From the NCBI GenBank assembly GCA_016199265.1, contig JACQGX010000226.1, positions 1 through 40,501 of the forward strand: a stretch of 40,501 nt of DNA. The letters run 5' to 3'. Of this stretch, positions 1 to 7,715 are shown one piece after another. Each line of letters begins with the position of its first letter. Positions within the stretch are counted from its first letter, which is position 1. Source of the DNA: Chloroflexota bacterium (GTDB lineage: Bacteria > Chloroflexota > UBA11872 > UBA12225). The notes below the pieces were generated by a model that ran no database searches, had not been told where the DNA came from, and saw only the letters and a list, made by a program, of their open reading frames with translations. A program made the position numbers and the translations under genes.

Positions 1-144
1 ACGATCTATAGCGTACTGAATCGACTTTGGTATGAGTGAGAGGAATTCTGCGCTATGCTGAAGTCGCTGACCGAGCGGGCTAGACGCACCGGCCCCGTCG
101 GCTTAGAAGCGCACGCGCTCGCCCAGGGGGCTACTTCGACCGTT

Positions 145-168
145 GTAAACGACGAGCGATTCGTTTAC
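145..168. promoter_or_regulatory. Candidate AbiEi operator (inverted repeat)
   Basis: GTAAACGA (145-152) and TCGTTTAC (161-168) form a perfect 8-bp inverted repeat with an 8-bp spacer, 23 bp before the abiEi-like start and next to an AT-rich stretch (169-179) that could hold a -10 element. AbiEi antitoxins of known systems repress their own promoter by binding inverted repeats. The operator role is inferred from position and symmetry. Confidence 0.45.
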
Positions 169-191
169 TATCTATATATGGATCGCTACCG

Positions 192-1037
192 ATGTACAAT
201 TCCCCGAGTCCGCACGTAGGGGCCCTGCACGTGGCGAGCACCGCTAGCCGAACCCGTTCGATCCCTGGATGGCTCTCAGACGTCGTCCATGCGCTTGAGC
301 TGGACCAGAAGACACTCGTCACCATAGACGATATTCAACGGGCACGCCCGGATCTGGACCGTGACATGGCGCGCCTGGCCATGATGCATCTGGTCCGGCG
401 GGGCTGGCTGCAGCCGGTGGGCGTGCGAGGAACTTACGAGTTCATCCCCGGTACTGCGGCCGGTCCCTACCGCTCAGATGATCCGTGGCTCGTCCTCCGG
501 GCAGAGCTCGAGCGTCAGCCACTGCAGTTTCACGTCGGCGCAAACTCCGCTGCCTGGCTCCTAGGATACGCGCAGCGATCACCGACCCCCCACATCGTGG
601 TCGCAGAAACCGGCACGTGGATTCCACGTCCGCTTCGCCGCATCTACCGCGTGCTCACGACCTCCCCAGCGCCGGCACACGGTGAGGCGTATGGTCTGCC
701 AGTGCCTGCGTCGCCGGAATTGTTCGTCGAGGTCGCACAGTTGGCGCCCCGGCTCCGGCTTGACGCCGCCGCCGGGTGGCTTCGCCGGCTCTTGAGCGAC
801 GCCAATGTAGAAGAGGTCGTGCGGCTGTTACGCAACCGGAGCATCACGACTCGTGCGCGCGCCGGCTACCTGGCGGACGTGAGCGGAGCGAGTGAACACG
901 CGGCCGCCATCGAGCGACTGGGACCACTCGACAGCGGCCCGTTCTACACGGGGCCCGCACGTGCCGATGCCGCCTTCTCTGCCCGCTGGCGCGTTTATGA
1001 CACCGGCCGCATTGCTGGCAGTTCGGTAACCCGATGA
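192..1037 (+). CDS. AbiEi-like antitoxin / transcriptional regulator of a type IV toxin-antitoxin system
   Basis: A 281-aa protein with an N-terminal winged-helix-like section (about residues 25-85: TLVTIDDIQRARPDLDRDMA, then the RRGWLQPVGVRGTYEFIPG wing) and a C-terminal domain typical in layout of AbiEi proteins. In known AbiE systems this protein both represses the operon and neutralises the AbiEii nucleotidyltransferase toxin without binding it. Its stop overlaps the toxin start (ATGA, 1034-1037), so the two are translationally coupled. ATG 192 is the first start in the frame but has no clear ribosome binding site; GTG 231 is an alternative. An inverted repeat at 145-168 may be its own operator. 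Family assignment rests on length, layout and the toxin partner. Confidence 0.75.
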   Translation: MYNSPSPHVGALHVASTASRTRSIPGWLSDVVHALELDQKTLVTIDDIQRARPDLDRDMARLAMMHLVRRGWLQPVGVRGTYEFIPGTAAGPYRSDDPWLVLRAELERQPLQFHVGANSAAWLLGYAQRSPTPHIVVAETGTWIPRPLRRIYRVLTTSPAPAHGEAYGLPVPASPELFVEVAQLAPRLRLDAAAGWLRRLLSDANVEEVVRLLRNRSITTRARAGYLADVSGASEHAAAIERLGPLDSGPFYTGPARADAAFSARWRVYDTGRIAGSSVTR

Positions 1038-1865
1038 TCAGCGAAGGCTACTTTCGGCGCCACCAGCAAGTCCTCGGCGGCGATCGAGACGTGGTGCTGC
1101 TCGATATCGCTCAGGAGTACGTCCTCGAGCACCTCCGTAGGCAAGGGCTATTCGAGGAGACCCTCGTCTTCAAAGGTGGGACGGCGCTCCGCAAGTTCAT
1201 CTTCGGAGGCAGCGCCCGCTTTTCGGTCGACCTCGACTTTGGCCTGCGTTCCGATGATCCGGCCGACGTCGAGCTCACCCTCGACTTCCTCGAAGGCGCC
1301 GAACTCCACGGCGTGCGGATCGAGCTAGCCAATCGCGAAGGACCGAACGCCGATCTTCGTATCACCACGCCGCTCGGCGAGGTCGTGCGGCCCGCCCGAT
1401 TGAGCACTCGCGAACAGAAGCCGTGGCTCCGGGCCGTGCTCATGCAGCCGCAGCCGTTCGTGTTCCTCGACAAGGGCCTCGCGCCCGAGTTCCGTCGGGC
1501 ACAGCCGCCAATCCTCGATGTTCGCGAAATCGCGGGCGAGAAGATTGCGGCGTGCGTGGCGCCGGCGCCACGCACGCGACCTCTACGACCTTCAACACCT
1601 CGCCCAAGTCATACAACCTGGACGTGTCGGTCAGGATGTCGCCGAACTGGCTGCCCTCAGAATCTACTTTGATGTCGTCACGGAGGGGCTCGGCCGCCCG
1701 CCAGCGTCGCTGGCCGACATCTTCCAGCGTCGCCCCGAGGAGGTAGTGGGAGCCGAGGACCTCGGGCAGTTAGGAGCGTCCGTCACCGACGTCGCAGCAT
1801 TGTTGGACCTGTGCCGCCGTCGGTATAGCGCGCTCGCAGACGTGAATGTATTGGCGGCCGATTAG
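1034..1865 (+). pseudogene. AbiEii-like nucleotidyltransferase toxin, frameshifted
   Basis: The first part (1034 to about 1558) reads as an AbiEii/AbiGii nucleotidyltransferase: FKGGTALRKFIFGG is the GG(T)xLR-type motif and SVDLDFGL supplies the metal-binding acidic residues. The expected continuation, RRRHARDLYDLQHLAQV, is not in this frame but in the frame shifted by one base from about 1560, running to TAG at 1863-1865. Removing one G near 1557-1559 would restore a protein of about 276 aa reading EKIAACVRRRHARDLYDL. As given, the frame ends early with an unrelated tail at 1672. The break falls in a perfect palindrome (1550-1577). It may be a real inactivating mutation, a programmed shift or a sequencing error in a strong hairpin. 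A toxin that is silent beside an intact antitoxin is biologically plausible. Confidence 0.75.
1550..1577. repeat. Perfect 28-nt palindrome inside the toxin gene
   Basis: GCGTGCGTGGCGCC (1550-1563) is followed directly by its exact reverse complement GGCGCCACGCACGC (1564-1577), with no spacer. The frame of the AbiEii-like gene breaks within it. Confidence 0.9.
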
Positions 1866-2285
1866 GTCATCACGTGCAACGCGCGCGACGCGTACCGGGC
1901 TACCCAATTTCGGGACGAGCTTGCTGCGCGACTTGCGCGGGAGTGACGACGCCGCGGCCGTGCTGCGCCGACTACGTCGACGCGCCCTCGCAGTCGGTTG
2001 CCAATGTACGGAGCCCCTGATCGGCCTGACCGTACTCATTCTTCTACCGCGCCTCTTGCCGCCGATTTCGCGTGCGGTTGGTGACCCCACAGAGGCGCCT
2101 GATGGGGGCGGCACAGAGCACTCGTGTCGCCACCGTCCGATCATGCACGCCAAGCGATGGGAGCGCGGCGCTGACGTGTCGCTGCCGGTGCCAGGCGTGT
2201 GTCTGGACACGGACGCGACGGTCTTTGCAGTTCACATAAACTCAGTGCCGATTCCCACACTCGAGCCCGTGTGGGGGCGGCAGAT
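1866..2285. other. Stretch without a recognisable gene
   Basis: About 420 bp between the broken toxin gene and the tRNA cluster. A frame is open across much of it on the plus strand (1846-2445), but it runs through the selenocysteine tRNA and its translation resembles no family I know. I see no repeat or RNA structure of note apart from the hairpin at 2286. Confidence 0.5.
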
Positions 2286-2313
2286 GGCCCCTCTCGGCAA
2301 TCTGCGAGGGGCC
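2286..2313 (-). terminator. Hairpin downstream of tRNA-Sec
   Basis: GGCCCCTC (2286-2293) and GAGGGGCC (2306-2313) form an 8-bp GC-only stem with a 12-nt loop, 9 bp beyond the 3' end of the minus-strand tRNA-Sec gene. No clear U-tract follows on the minus strand, so termination or 3'-end protection is possible but not proven. Confidence 0.4.
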
Positions 2314-2322
2314 GTTCCTCTC

Positions 2323-2420
2323 TGGCGGAGGCGCATGGGAGTCGAACCCACCAACCGCCGCGCCAACGACGGTTCATCGGTTTTGAAGACCGTGCCAGTC
2401 ACCGGACCAGCCGCGCCTCC
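2323..2420 (-). tRNA. selC: tRNA-Sec (anticodon UCA)
   Basis: On the minus strand this is a 95-nt tRNA plus an encoded CCA. It has an 8-bp acceptor stem (GGAGGCGC with GCGCCTCC), discriminator G and CCA at 2325-2323. The anticodon loop CTTCAAA carries UCA, there is a long variable arm (the GAACCGTCG to CGGCGGTT region) and a TTCGA T-loop. Length, the 8-bp acceptor stem and the UCA anticodon are the hallmarks of bacterial selenocysteine tRNA. It implies that the organism makes selenoproteins, so SelA, SelB and SelD should exist elsewhere; none is in this window. Confidence 0.93.
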
Positions 2421-2592
2421 GGGAAAGCTCAGAACGGAGGACTGAGTGCTGACGACTGAGTGCGGGGCCGGCGCGGCCCACAGTCAGCCTCTAACCCCCA
2501 AAGTGTACAGGCAGTAGGGAGATGGCCCCTTCGGGTTACGGCCACGGCACACGCTCAACGGGTGCTCCCGTCGCAGTACCGGAAAAATCGGG

Positions 2593-2664
2593 AGGCGACG
2601 GCCGGAATCGAACCGGCGATAGAGCTTTTGCAGAGCTCCGCCTTAACCACTTGGCCACGTCGCC
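2593..2664 (-). tRNA. tRNA-Cys (GCA)
   Basis: Minus-strand 72-nt cloverleaf with acceptor GGCGACG/CGTCGCC, anticodon loop TCTGCAAAA containing GCA, T-loop GGTTCGATTCC and discriminator U, the usual base for tRNA-Cys. CCA is not encoded (CCC follows). Confidence 0.95.
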
Positions 2665-2820
2665 CCAAGTCATCCCATGCCGCCTGCTTCACCCTGTAGC
2701 GCTGCGGTGTGCGGTCGTCGGTACACCGGCCGGACCGGCATCGCTACCGCACGAGCCCCACAGGGCGTACCACCACTCGGCGAGATCGTCATGGGGTACC
2801 GAGGGGATGAGAAGAACGGG

Positions 2821-2893
2821 AGCGGAAGACGGGACTCGAACCCGCGACCTTCTCCTTGGCAAGGAGATGCTCTACCAACTGAGCCACTTCCGC
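2821..2893 (-). tRNA. tRNA-Gly (GCC)
   Basis: Minus-strand 73-nt cloverleaf with acceptor GCGGAAG/CTTCCGC, anticodon stem CTCCT/AGGAG around GCC, T-loop GGTTCGAGTCC and discriminator U. CCA is not encoded. Confidence 0.96.
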
Positions 2894-2995
2894 TCGCAAC
2901 GCCCCAGCGCATCCTGCGCGGGACACCCAAATAATACACCCTCTGCCACCAGTACGCCAAATGAAACCGACCCCCAGCCGAGCTCGAAACAAGCA

Positions 2996-3031
2996 AACAG
3001 CCCTTCTCCAGCCGGCAGGGGAAGGGCTGTT
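2996..3031 (-). terminator. Rho-independent terminator after the Leu-Val-Phe tRNAs
   Basis: A 14-bp stem with one G-U pair (AACAGCCCTTCTCC at 2996-3009 against GGGGAAGGGCTGTT at 3018-3031) and an 8-nt loop. On the minus strand the stem is followed by TGCTTGTTT, a T-rich tail, just downstream of tRNA-Phe. This suggests that Leu, Val and Phe form one transcript and that Gly, Cys and Sec have a separate promoter or rely on readthrough. Confidence 0.65.
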
Positions 3032-3055
3032 GGGTGATGTTGGTCGCTGCAGCGT

Positions 3056-3131
3056 TGGTGCCAAGGCGCAGAATCGAACTGCGGACACCGGCATTTTCAG
3101 TGCCGTGCTCTACCAACTGAGCTACCTTGGC
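3056..3131 (-). tRNA. tRNA-Phe (GAA)
   Basis: Minus-strand 76-nt tRNA including an encoded CCA (3058-3056). Acceptor GCCAAGG/CCTTGGC, discriminator A, anticodon loop ACTGAAAAT with GAA, T-loop AGTTCGATTCT. Confidence 0.96.
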
Positions 3132-3162
3132 GCGGCTAACCGAATCCTATCACAGCCGTCGG

Positions 3163-3235
3163 TGGGCGGTGAGGGGCTCGAACCCCCGACGCCGGCGGTG
3201 TAAACGCCGTGCTCTGCCAACTGAGCTAACCGCCC
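3163..3235 (-). tRNA. tRNA-Val (UAC)
   Basis: Minus-strand 73-nt cloverleaf with acceptor GGGCGGT/ACCGCCC, anticodon loop TTTACAC with UAC, T-loop GGTTCGAGCCC and discriminator A. CCA is not encoded. Confidence 0.96.
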
Positions 3236-3240
3236 CTGCC

Positions 3241-3308
3241 AGAATGCAAAATGCAAAATGTCAGGCCCACCTGCGCCTCATCTTGCATTCTTCACTTTGC
3301 ATTGACAG
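3241..3308. repeat. Period-7 repeat block between tRNA-Val and tRNA-Leu
   Basis: GCAAAAT units (about 3246-3260) and an inverted counterpart with TTGCATTC and TTTGCATT (about 3284-3303). This is the first of many intergenic blocks of degenerate 7-bp units arranged as inverted arms. Confidence 0.6.
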
Positions 3309-3310
3309 GG

Positions 3311-3398
3311 TGCCGAGGATGGGACTTGAACCCATACGAGGAGTGGATACCTCACTAGGCCCTCAACCTAGCGCGTCTGCCAGTTCCGCCACCTCGGC
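3311..3398 (-). tRNA. tRNA-Leu (GAG)
   Basis: Minus-strand 88-nt class II tRNA with a long variable arm. Acceptor GCCGAGG/CCTCGGC, anticodon stem CTAGG/CCTAG with loop TTGAGGG (GAG), T-loop GGTTCAAGTCC, discriminator A. CCA is not encoded. Confidence 0.95.
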
Positions 3399-3426
3399 GT
3401 GACGCCAAAGTATATCATGGTTTCTC

Positions 3427-3717
3427 GTGATTTTCGCGCGCAAGCTGCTCCATCTGCCCGGTTCGATCGGCGCCGCGGCCGGGAGGTCTCTGCCCGTTAT
3501 TCGCGCGCTGGCGCGCTGGTACGAGCGCCGGCCGTTTCTGACGTTGTGGGGCGTGCTCGCCACCGGCATGGTGGTCATGCTGGTGCTCTTTGGCCGCGAC
3601 GCCGGGCTGACGCTCCGCCAGCACGTCGTCCTCGCCACCGTGACCGTCGCGCTGGCGTGGCTGTGTACCTGGATCGTCTTCCTCGACGACGCCGATTCAC
3701 ATGACCTCTCCGACTGA
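3427..3717 (+). CDS. Small membrane protein, unknown function
   Basis: A 96-aa protein starting at GTG 3427. Two hydrophobic segments are visible, FLTLWGVLATGMVVMLVLF (about residues 37-55) and HVVLATVTVALAWLCTWIVF (about 65-84), with a basic N-terminus (ARKLLHLPGS) and an acidic C-terminus (DDADSHDLSD). Its last 17 bp overlap the following glycosyltransferase gene, which suggests translational coupling and a role in the polysaccharide cluster, for example as a membrane anchor or accessory subunit. I do not recognise the family. Confidence 0.6.
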   Translation: MIFARKLLHLPGSIGAAAGRSLPVIRALARWYERRPFLTLWGVLATGMVVMLVLFGRDAGLTLRQHVVLATVTVALAWLCTWIVFLDDADSHDLSD

Positions 3718-4696
3718 CGAGATCGAGCAGCGCAGCCAGAGCCAGCGCGACGAGCGATTCTCGGTCGCCATTGTCATCCCGACGTACAACGGCGCGCACC
3801 TGCTGCCGGTCTGCCTCGATGCGGTCGCCGGCCAGACGCGGGCTCCGGAAGAGACCATCGTCGTCGACGATGGCTCGACCGACGACACGCCCGGGCTGCT
3901 CGCGCAACGGTATCCGTGGGTGCGGCTCGTCCGCCGGGACTGCAACCGTGGCTTCGTCGCCGCGGTGAATCTCGGCATCGCCTCGACGCGGTGCGACGTC
4001 GTCGTCCTGCTCAACAACGACACCGAGCCCGAGAGCGGCTGGCTCGCCGCCCTCGTCGCGCCGCTCGAGCGCGATCCCACGATCGGCTCGTGCGCCTCGA
4101 AACTGCTCCTGTTCGACCGCCGCGACCATCTGCATTCGGCCGGTGATGGCTATACCGTTGGCGGCGTACCGGTCAACCGCGGCGCGTGGACGCGCGACGA
4201 CGGCCGGTACGATCGCTCCGAGTTCGTCTTCGGCGCCTGCGCCGGTGCGGCCGCCTACCGGCGAGAGCTGCTGTGCGCCCTCGGCGGATTCGACGAGTGG
4301 CTCGTCTCGTACCTCGAGGACACCGACCTGAGCTGGCGGCTGCAGTTGCAGGGCCACCGCTGCCGGTACGTCCCCGAGGCACGCGTGTACCACCAGATTA
4401 GCGCCACCGGCGGTGGTATCCGCCCGAGCTATTTCTGCGGCCGCAACTTCCCGCTGGTGCTGGCGAGCGACGTTCCGGCGCCGCTGCTGCGCAAGTATTG
4501 GCGCGCCATCCTTCGTGAGCAGGGCAGCATTCTGCTCGAAGCGATGCGCCACGCCCGCGAACCGGCCGCGCGCGCCCGGCTGCGCGGCTTTGTCGCCGGC
4601 CTGGTGCAGGTGCCCGCGGCGCTGCGCCGGCGCGCGCGCATCCAGCGGACGCGCCGCGCCGGCATCGACTATCTCGACGCCCTGCTCACCAGATAG
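3701..4696 (+). CDS. Glycosyltransferase family 2 protein
   Basis: A 331-aa GT-A-fold transferase. The nucleotide-sugar binding start VAIVIPTYNGAHLLPVCLDA is followed by IVVDDGSTDDT and by LLNNDTEPESGWL, the DxD-like metal site of the rhamnosyltransferase-type GT2 subgroup. GACAGAAAYRRE and GGFDEWLVSYLEDTDLSWRL form the acceptor/catalytic side, with the ED pair typical of GT2. It probably adds a sugar to a lipid-linked oligosaccharide on the inner membrane face. It starts inside the previous small membrane gene and lies in a run of polysaccharide genes. Donor and acceptor cannot be read from sequence. Confidence 0.9.
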   Translation: MTSPTDEIEQRSQSQRDERFSVAIVIPTYNGAHLLPVCLDAVAGQTRAPEETIVVDDGSTDDTPGLLAQRYPWVRLVRRDCNRGFVAAVNLGIASTRCDVVVLLNNDTEPESGWLAALVAPLERDPTIGSCASKLLLFDRRDHLHSAGDGYTVGGVPVNRGAWTRDDGRYDRSEFVFGACAGAAAYRRELLCALGGFDEWLVSYLEDTDLSWRLQLQGHRCRYVPEARVYHQISATGGGIRPSYFCGRNFPLVLASDVPAPLLRKYWRAILREQGSILLEAMRHAREPAARARLRGFVAGLVQVPAALRRRARIQRTRRAGIDYLDALLTR

Positions 4697-4724
4697 CGCT
4701 CAGGTCGTTATACTGCTGCGAAAC

Positions 4725-5063
4725 GTGTCCATCTTCAAGAAGCTCTTTGGGGGCCTGCTCGGTGGGGGTGGGCGCCCCGCCGACGATGCGATTTGGCTCT
4801 ACGTCCGCTGCGCCGCCTGCGGTGAGACGATCCGGGTACGCGTCAGTCCCCTCAACGATCTCTCGCCCGAATTCGAAGGCGAGCGCGACTATCCGACAGG
4901 GTACATCGTGCGCAAGGAAATCGTGGGACAAAACTGCTTCCGGCGCATCCACGTCGAAATGACGTTCGACGCGCGCCGGCAGCCGCTGAGCCAGGACATC
5001 ACCGGCGGTACGTTCATCACGCGCGAGGAGTACGAGTCGTCCCGAGATGCAGCTTCGGCTTGA
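4725..5063 (+). CDS. Small conserved-looking protein with a CxxC pair
   Basis: A 112-aa protein starting at GTG 4725 (MSIFKKLFGGLLGGGGRP). After a glycine-rich, possibly membrane-associating N-terminus comes a compact domain, LYVRCAACGETIRVRVSPLN, with one CxxC pair, then RKEIVGQNCFRRIHVEMTFD and TGGTFITREEYE. The CxxC plus a later Cys could bind zinc as a half-ribbon or dimer. Its 3' end overlaps the O-antigen ligase gene by 17 bp, so it is co-translated with it. I cannot name a family. An in-frame upstream start inside the glycosyltransferase gene would give a long nonsense extension, so I prefer 4725. Confidence 0.7.
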   Translation: MSIFKKLFGGLLGGGGRPADDAIWLYVRCAACGETIRVRVSPLNDLSPEFEGERDYPTGYIVRKEIVGQNCFRRIHVEMTFDARRQPLSQDITGGTFITREEYESSRDAASA

Positions 5064-6621
5064 GGCGCCGCGCGGCATCGAGCCGTCATGGAGCCGGCAG
5101 AGCCGGTTCGCCGGCGCGGCTGCACGTGTCTGGCCGGTCTGGCGGACCCGGTTCGCGATTGCTGCCGGTGCGACGGCGGCGCTCGCCACCGGGTGGTACA
5201 CCGCCGCCCGATCGCCGGTGCTCACCGGCGGTGCGGTCGTGGGAACGATCCTCGGCGTCTGGGCGCTGCGCAACGCCGAGGTCGCGCTGTGGGCGCTCGT
5301 CGCGCTCATCGCGCTGCTGCCCTTCGGCATCGTGCCGCTCCGCCTCGGCGTCGCGCCGACTCTGCTCGACGTTGCGACGGCAGCGATCTTCTTCCTCTGG
5401 TTTGCTCGCGGTGCGACCGGGCGCACCGGAACGCGGCTCACCCCCATCGGCGGCTGGCTCGTGCTCTTCTCGGGCGTGCTCGCCGTAGCCTATCTGCTTT
5501 CGGGCGACGCGTTGCACACTGGCGAGACGGCGCGGCTCTTTGGTCGAGTGGTCGCGGCACATCTGCTGTTCGTTCCGCTGCTCAATCTTGTCGCGACGTA
5601 CGCTCGCACCCGGCGCCTGCTGCGCTGGTTTACCGCGGTCGCCGCGCTCGAAGCGGTTATCGGCACGCTGCTCTACGCCATCCCGCGCGACCTGGCGTAC
5701 CGCGCGCTCGCCTCGCTCGGCCCGCTGGGATACCCCACCGGCGACTCGGTTCTGCGCTATCGCCCCGAGACGAGCGTGCTGCGGGCAAACGGCACCGCCG
5801 TCGATCCCAACATGCTCGGCGCCCTGCTGATGGTCGCGAGCGCGATCGCCGTCGCGCAGGTGCTCGCCTCCCGCCCGGCCATGCCCAGGGTGCTCGCCGG
5901 CGCCGCGCTGGCGCCGCTGGCTCTCTGCCTCGTGCTGACCGATTCGCGCGGCTCGTGGCTGGGCTTGGCGTCGGGACTGCTTCTACTCGGCGCCCTGCGC
6001 TACCGGCGACTGTGGATCACCTTCGCACTCGTCGCCGCGTTGGCGTTCGTTCTGCCGCAGGCGCAGCGGTATACTAGCCACTTGTCGGCAGGTCTCCAGG
6101 CCCGTGACCGTGCCTCGGTAATGCGGCTCGGCGAGTTACGCAACGCCGCCGAAGTGATCGCGCGTTATCCATGGTTCGGCGCCGGCTGGGGATCGACCGG
6201 CCGCTCGATCGAGCTCGAGTTTACGCTCGGCGTCTCCAACGTCTTTCTCACCGTCGCCGAGCGTTCCGGCCTCCCCGCGCTCGGCGTCTACCTGGTGGCG
6301 CTGTTGGCGCTGGCAAGCCGGCTTACCGGCCCGATCCGCGCGCGGCTGCGCGATCCGCACGACGACGGGCTCCTCCTCGGCTGCGCCGCCGCGCTCGTCG
6401 GTACGCTGGTGGCGGGGCAGTTCGATCACCACTTCGTGCGCTTTCCCCACCTCGTCTCCCTCCTCTGGCTGCTCGCCGCACTGGCGGTCGTCCTTACGAC
6501 TGAGAGGCGAGAGGCAGGAGGCAAGAGGCAAGTAGAGGCGCCGCCCTCGCCGCGTCGCCGCGTCGCCGTGTCTCCGCGTCCTTCTGTGCCTCTCGCCTCT
6601 TGCCTCTTGCCTCACCCATGA
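5047..6621 (+). CDS. O-antigen ligase / polymerase family membrane protein
   Basis: A 524-aa polytopic membrane protein with about ten hydrophobic helices. Its signature region contains LRANGTAVDPNMLGALLMV, LTDSRGSWLGLASGLLLLG, then YPWFGAGWGS and the VSNVFLTVAERSGLPALGVY motif, all characteristic of the Wzy_C/WaaL superfamily. Such proteins polymerise O-units or transfer lipid-linked glycans on the outer face of the membrane. The last 35-40 residues (ERREAGGKRQVEAPPSPRRR and on) do not look like protein and are encoded by an inverted repeat block (6502-6613). The stop overlaps the next start as ATGA (6618-6621). Confidence 0.9.
   Translation: MQLRLEAPRGIEPSWSRQSRFAGAAARVWPVWRTRFAIAAGATAALATGWYTAARSPVLTGGAVVGTILGVWALRNAEVALWALVALIALLPFGIVPLRLGVAPTLLDVATAAIFFLWFARGATGRTGTRLTPIGGWLVLFSGVLAVAYLLSGDALHTGETARLFGRVVAAHLLFVPLLNLVATYARTRRLLRWFTAVAALEAVIGTLLYAIPRDLAYRALASLGPLGYPTGDSVLRYRPETSVLRANGTAVDPNMLGALLMVASAIAVAQVLASRPAMPRVLAGAALAPLALCLVLTDSRGSWLGLASGLLLLGALRYRRLWITFALVAALAFVLPQAQRYTSHLSAGLQARDRASVMRLGELRNAAEVIARYPWFGAGWGSTGRSIELEFTLGVSNVFLTVAERSGLPALGVYLVALLALASRLTGPIRARLRDPHDDGLLLGCAAALVGTLVAGQFDHHFVRFPHLVSLLWLLAALAVVLTTERREAGGKRQVEAPPSPRRRVAVSPRPSVPLASCLLPHP
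6502..6613. repeat. Inverted GAGGCAA-type repeat block at the end of the O-antigen ligase gene
   Basis: Left arm at 6502-6532 has units such as GAGAGGC, GAGAGGC, AGGAGGC and AAGAGGC. Right arm at 6589-6613 carries the inverted units (CCTCTCG, CCTCTTG, CCTCTTG, CCTC). Between them lies a degenerate 8-bp series of the form GCCGCGTC. The block is translated as the ligase C-terminal tail. Confidence 0.75.
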
Positions 6622-7715
6622 ACCGCCGCATCGTGCTCGATGCCCGCCTGCTGCACTACAACCAGACGGGGATCGGGCGGTACATTGAACACCTGTACGG
6701 GGCGATGGCGCTGCTGGCTGCCACCGGCGAGATCGCGGCGCCCGCGCTGACGGCGCTGTACCACCGGAACGACACCCGGCGGGCGCTCGCGGCGGCGTGG
6801 CCTCGCTCAGCGCTCGCCGCGACGCCGGCGCACCACCGCTGGGAACGCTGGACGCTCGCGGTCGAGCTGGCGCGCCTGCGGCCACACCTGGTGCACTCGC
6901 CCGATCACGTCTGTCCGCAGCCGCTCGGCTGGCGGTCGGTCGTCACGGTACACGACCTGGCGTTTCGTCGTCTGCCCGAGACACACGTCCCCGAGAGCCG
7001 CCAGTACTACGCCGGACTCGACCGGAGCGTCCGCCAGGCCACACGAGTCATCTGCGTCTCGCACGCGACGAAGGCCGACCTCCTCGCGCACAGCGGCGTC
7101 GACCCCGCCATCGTGCGCGTCGTCTACGAAGCGCCTGGTCCACTGTACGACTCGGAAGGGCCGATGGCGGAGGGGCCACGTCCGTACTTCGTCTGCGTCG
7201 GCACGATTGAGCCGCGCAAGAACGTCGCGCGCGTCGTGCAGGCGCTGAGCATGCTGCCGGTGTCCGTCCGGCCGGAGCTGCGGATCATTGGCGCTCCTGG
7301 GTCGGACGCCGGACGCGTGCACGCTCTGGTGTGCTCGCTCGCCCTCGAGCGCGACATCCGGTTCCTCGGGCGTCTCGCCGACGACGAGATCGCCGCGCAC
7401 TATCGTGGCGCGCTCGCACTCGTCTATCCCTCGTTGCTCGAGGGTTTCGGGCTGCCCATCCTCGAAGCGATGGCGTGCGGCGCGCCGGTGATCACAGCCG
7501 ATCGTTCGAGCACGATCGAGGTCGCGGGGGATGCCGCCGAGGTGGTCGATCCGGAGAACGTCGCAGCGCTGGCAGCAGCGCTGCGACGGCTGACAGACGA
7601 CCCGGCGCGGCGCGCCGAGCTGCGCCGGCGCGGCCTCGCGCGAACCGTCGAATTTGGCTGGTCGCGGGCCGCCCGCGAGACCTTCGCCGTCTTCGAAGAG
7701 GCGCTCGCCGCGTGA
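6618..7715 (+). CDS. Glycosyltransferase family 4 (GT-B) protein
   Basis: A 365-aa GT-B retaining glycosyltransferase. The N-terminal half opens with RIVLDARLLHYNQTGIGRYI, where the glycine-rich loop contacts the acceptor. The C-terminal half has YFVCVGTIEPRKNVARVVQA, IIGAPGSDAGR and the E-x7-E motif (E275 to E283 in EGFGLPILEAMACG) that binds the donor nucleotide sugar. The fold resembles mannosyltransferases of the WbaZ/MtfB type. ATG 6618 overlaps the ligase stop. Its own stop overlaps the next start (GTGA), so it is part of a tightly coupled operon. Confidence 0.92.
   Translation: MNRRIVLDARLLHYNQTGIGRYIEHLYGAMALLAATGEIAAPALTALYHRNDTRRALAAAWPRSALAATPAHHRWERWTLAVELARLRPHLVHSPDHVCPQPLGWRSVVTVHDLAFRRLPETHVPESRQYYAGLDRSVRQATRVICVSHATKADLLAHSGVDPAIVRVVYEAPGPLYDSEGPMAEGPRPYFVCVGTIEPRKNVARVVQALSMLPVSVRPELRIIGAPGSDAGRVHALVCSLALERDIRFLGRLADDEIAAHYRGALALVYPSLLEGFGLPILEAMACGAPVITADRSSTIEVAGDAAEVVDPENVAALAAALRRLTDDPARRAELRRRGLARTVEFGWSRAARETFAVFEEALAA

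Noticed and set aside
55-219. 54-aa frame at the left edge
   Set aside because: It overlaps the candidate operator and the abiEi start and has no recognisable features.
1846-2445. Long open frame (199 aa) after the AbiE pair
   Set aside because: It runs across the selenocysteine tRNA on the opposite strand and its translation has no protein-like pattern.
2670-3203. Several overlapping open frames among the tRNA genes
   Set aside because: All cross tRNA genes; they reflect tRNA and GC-rich spacer sequence.
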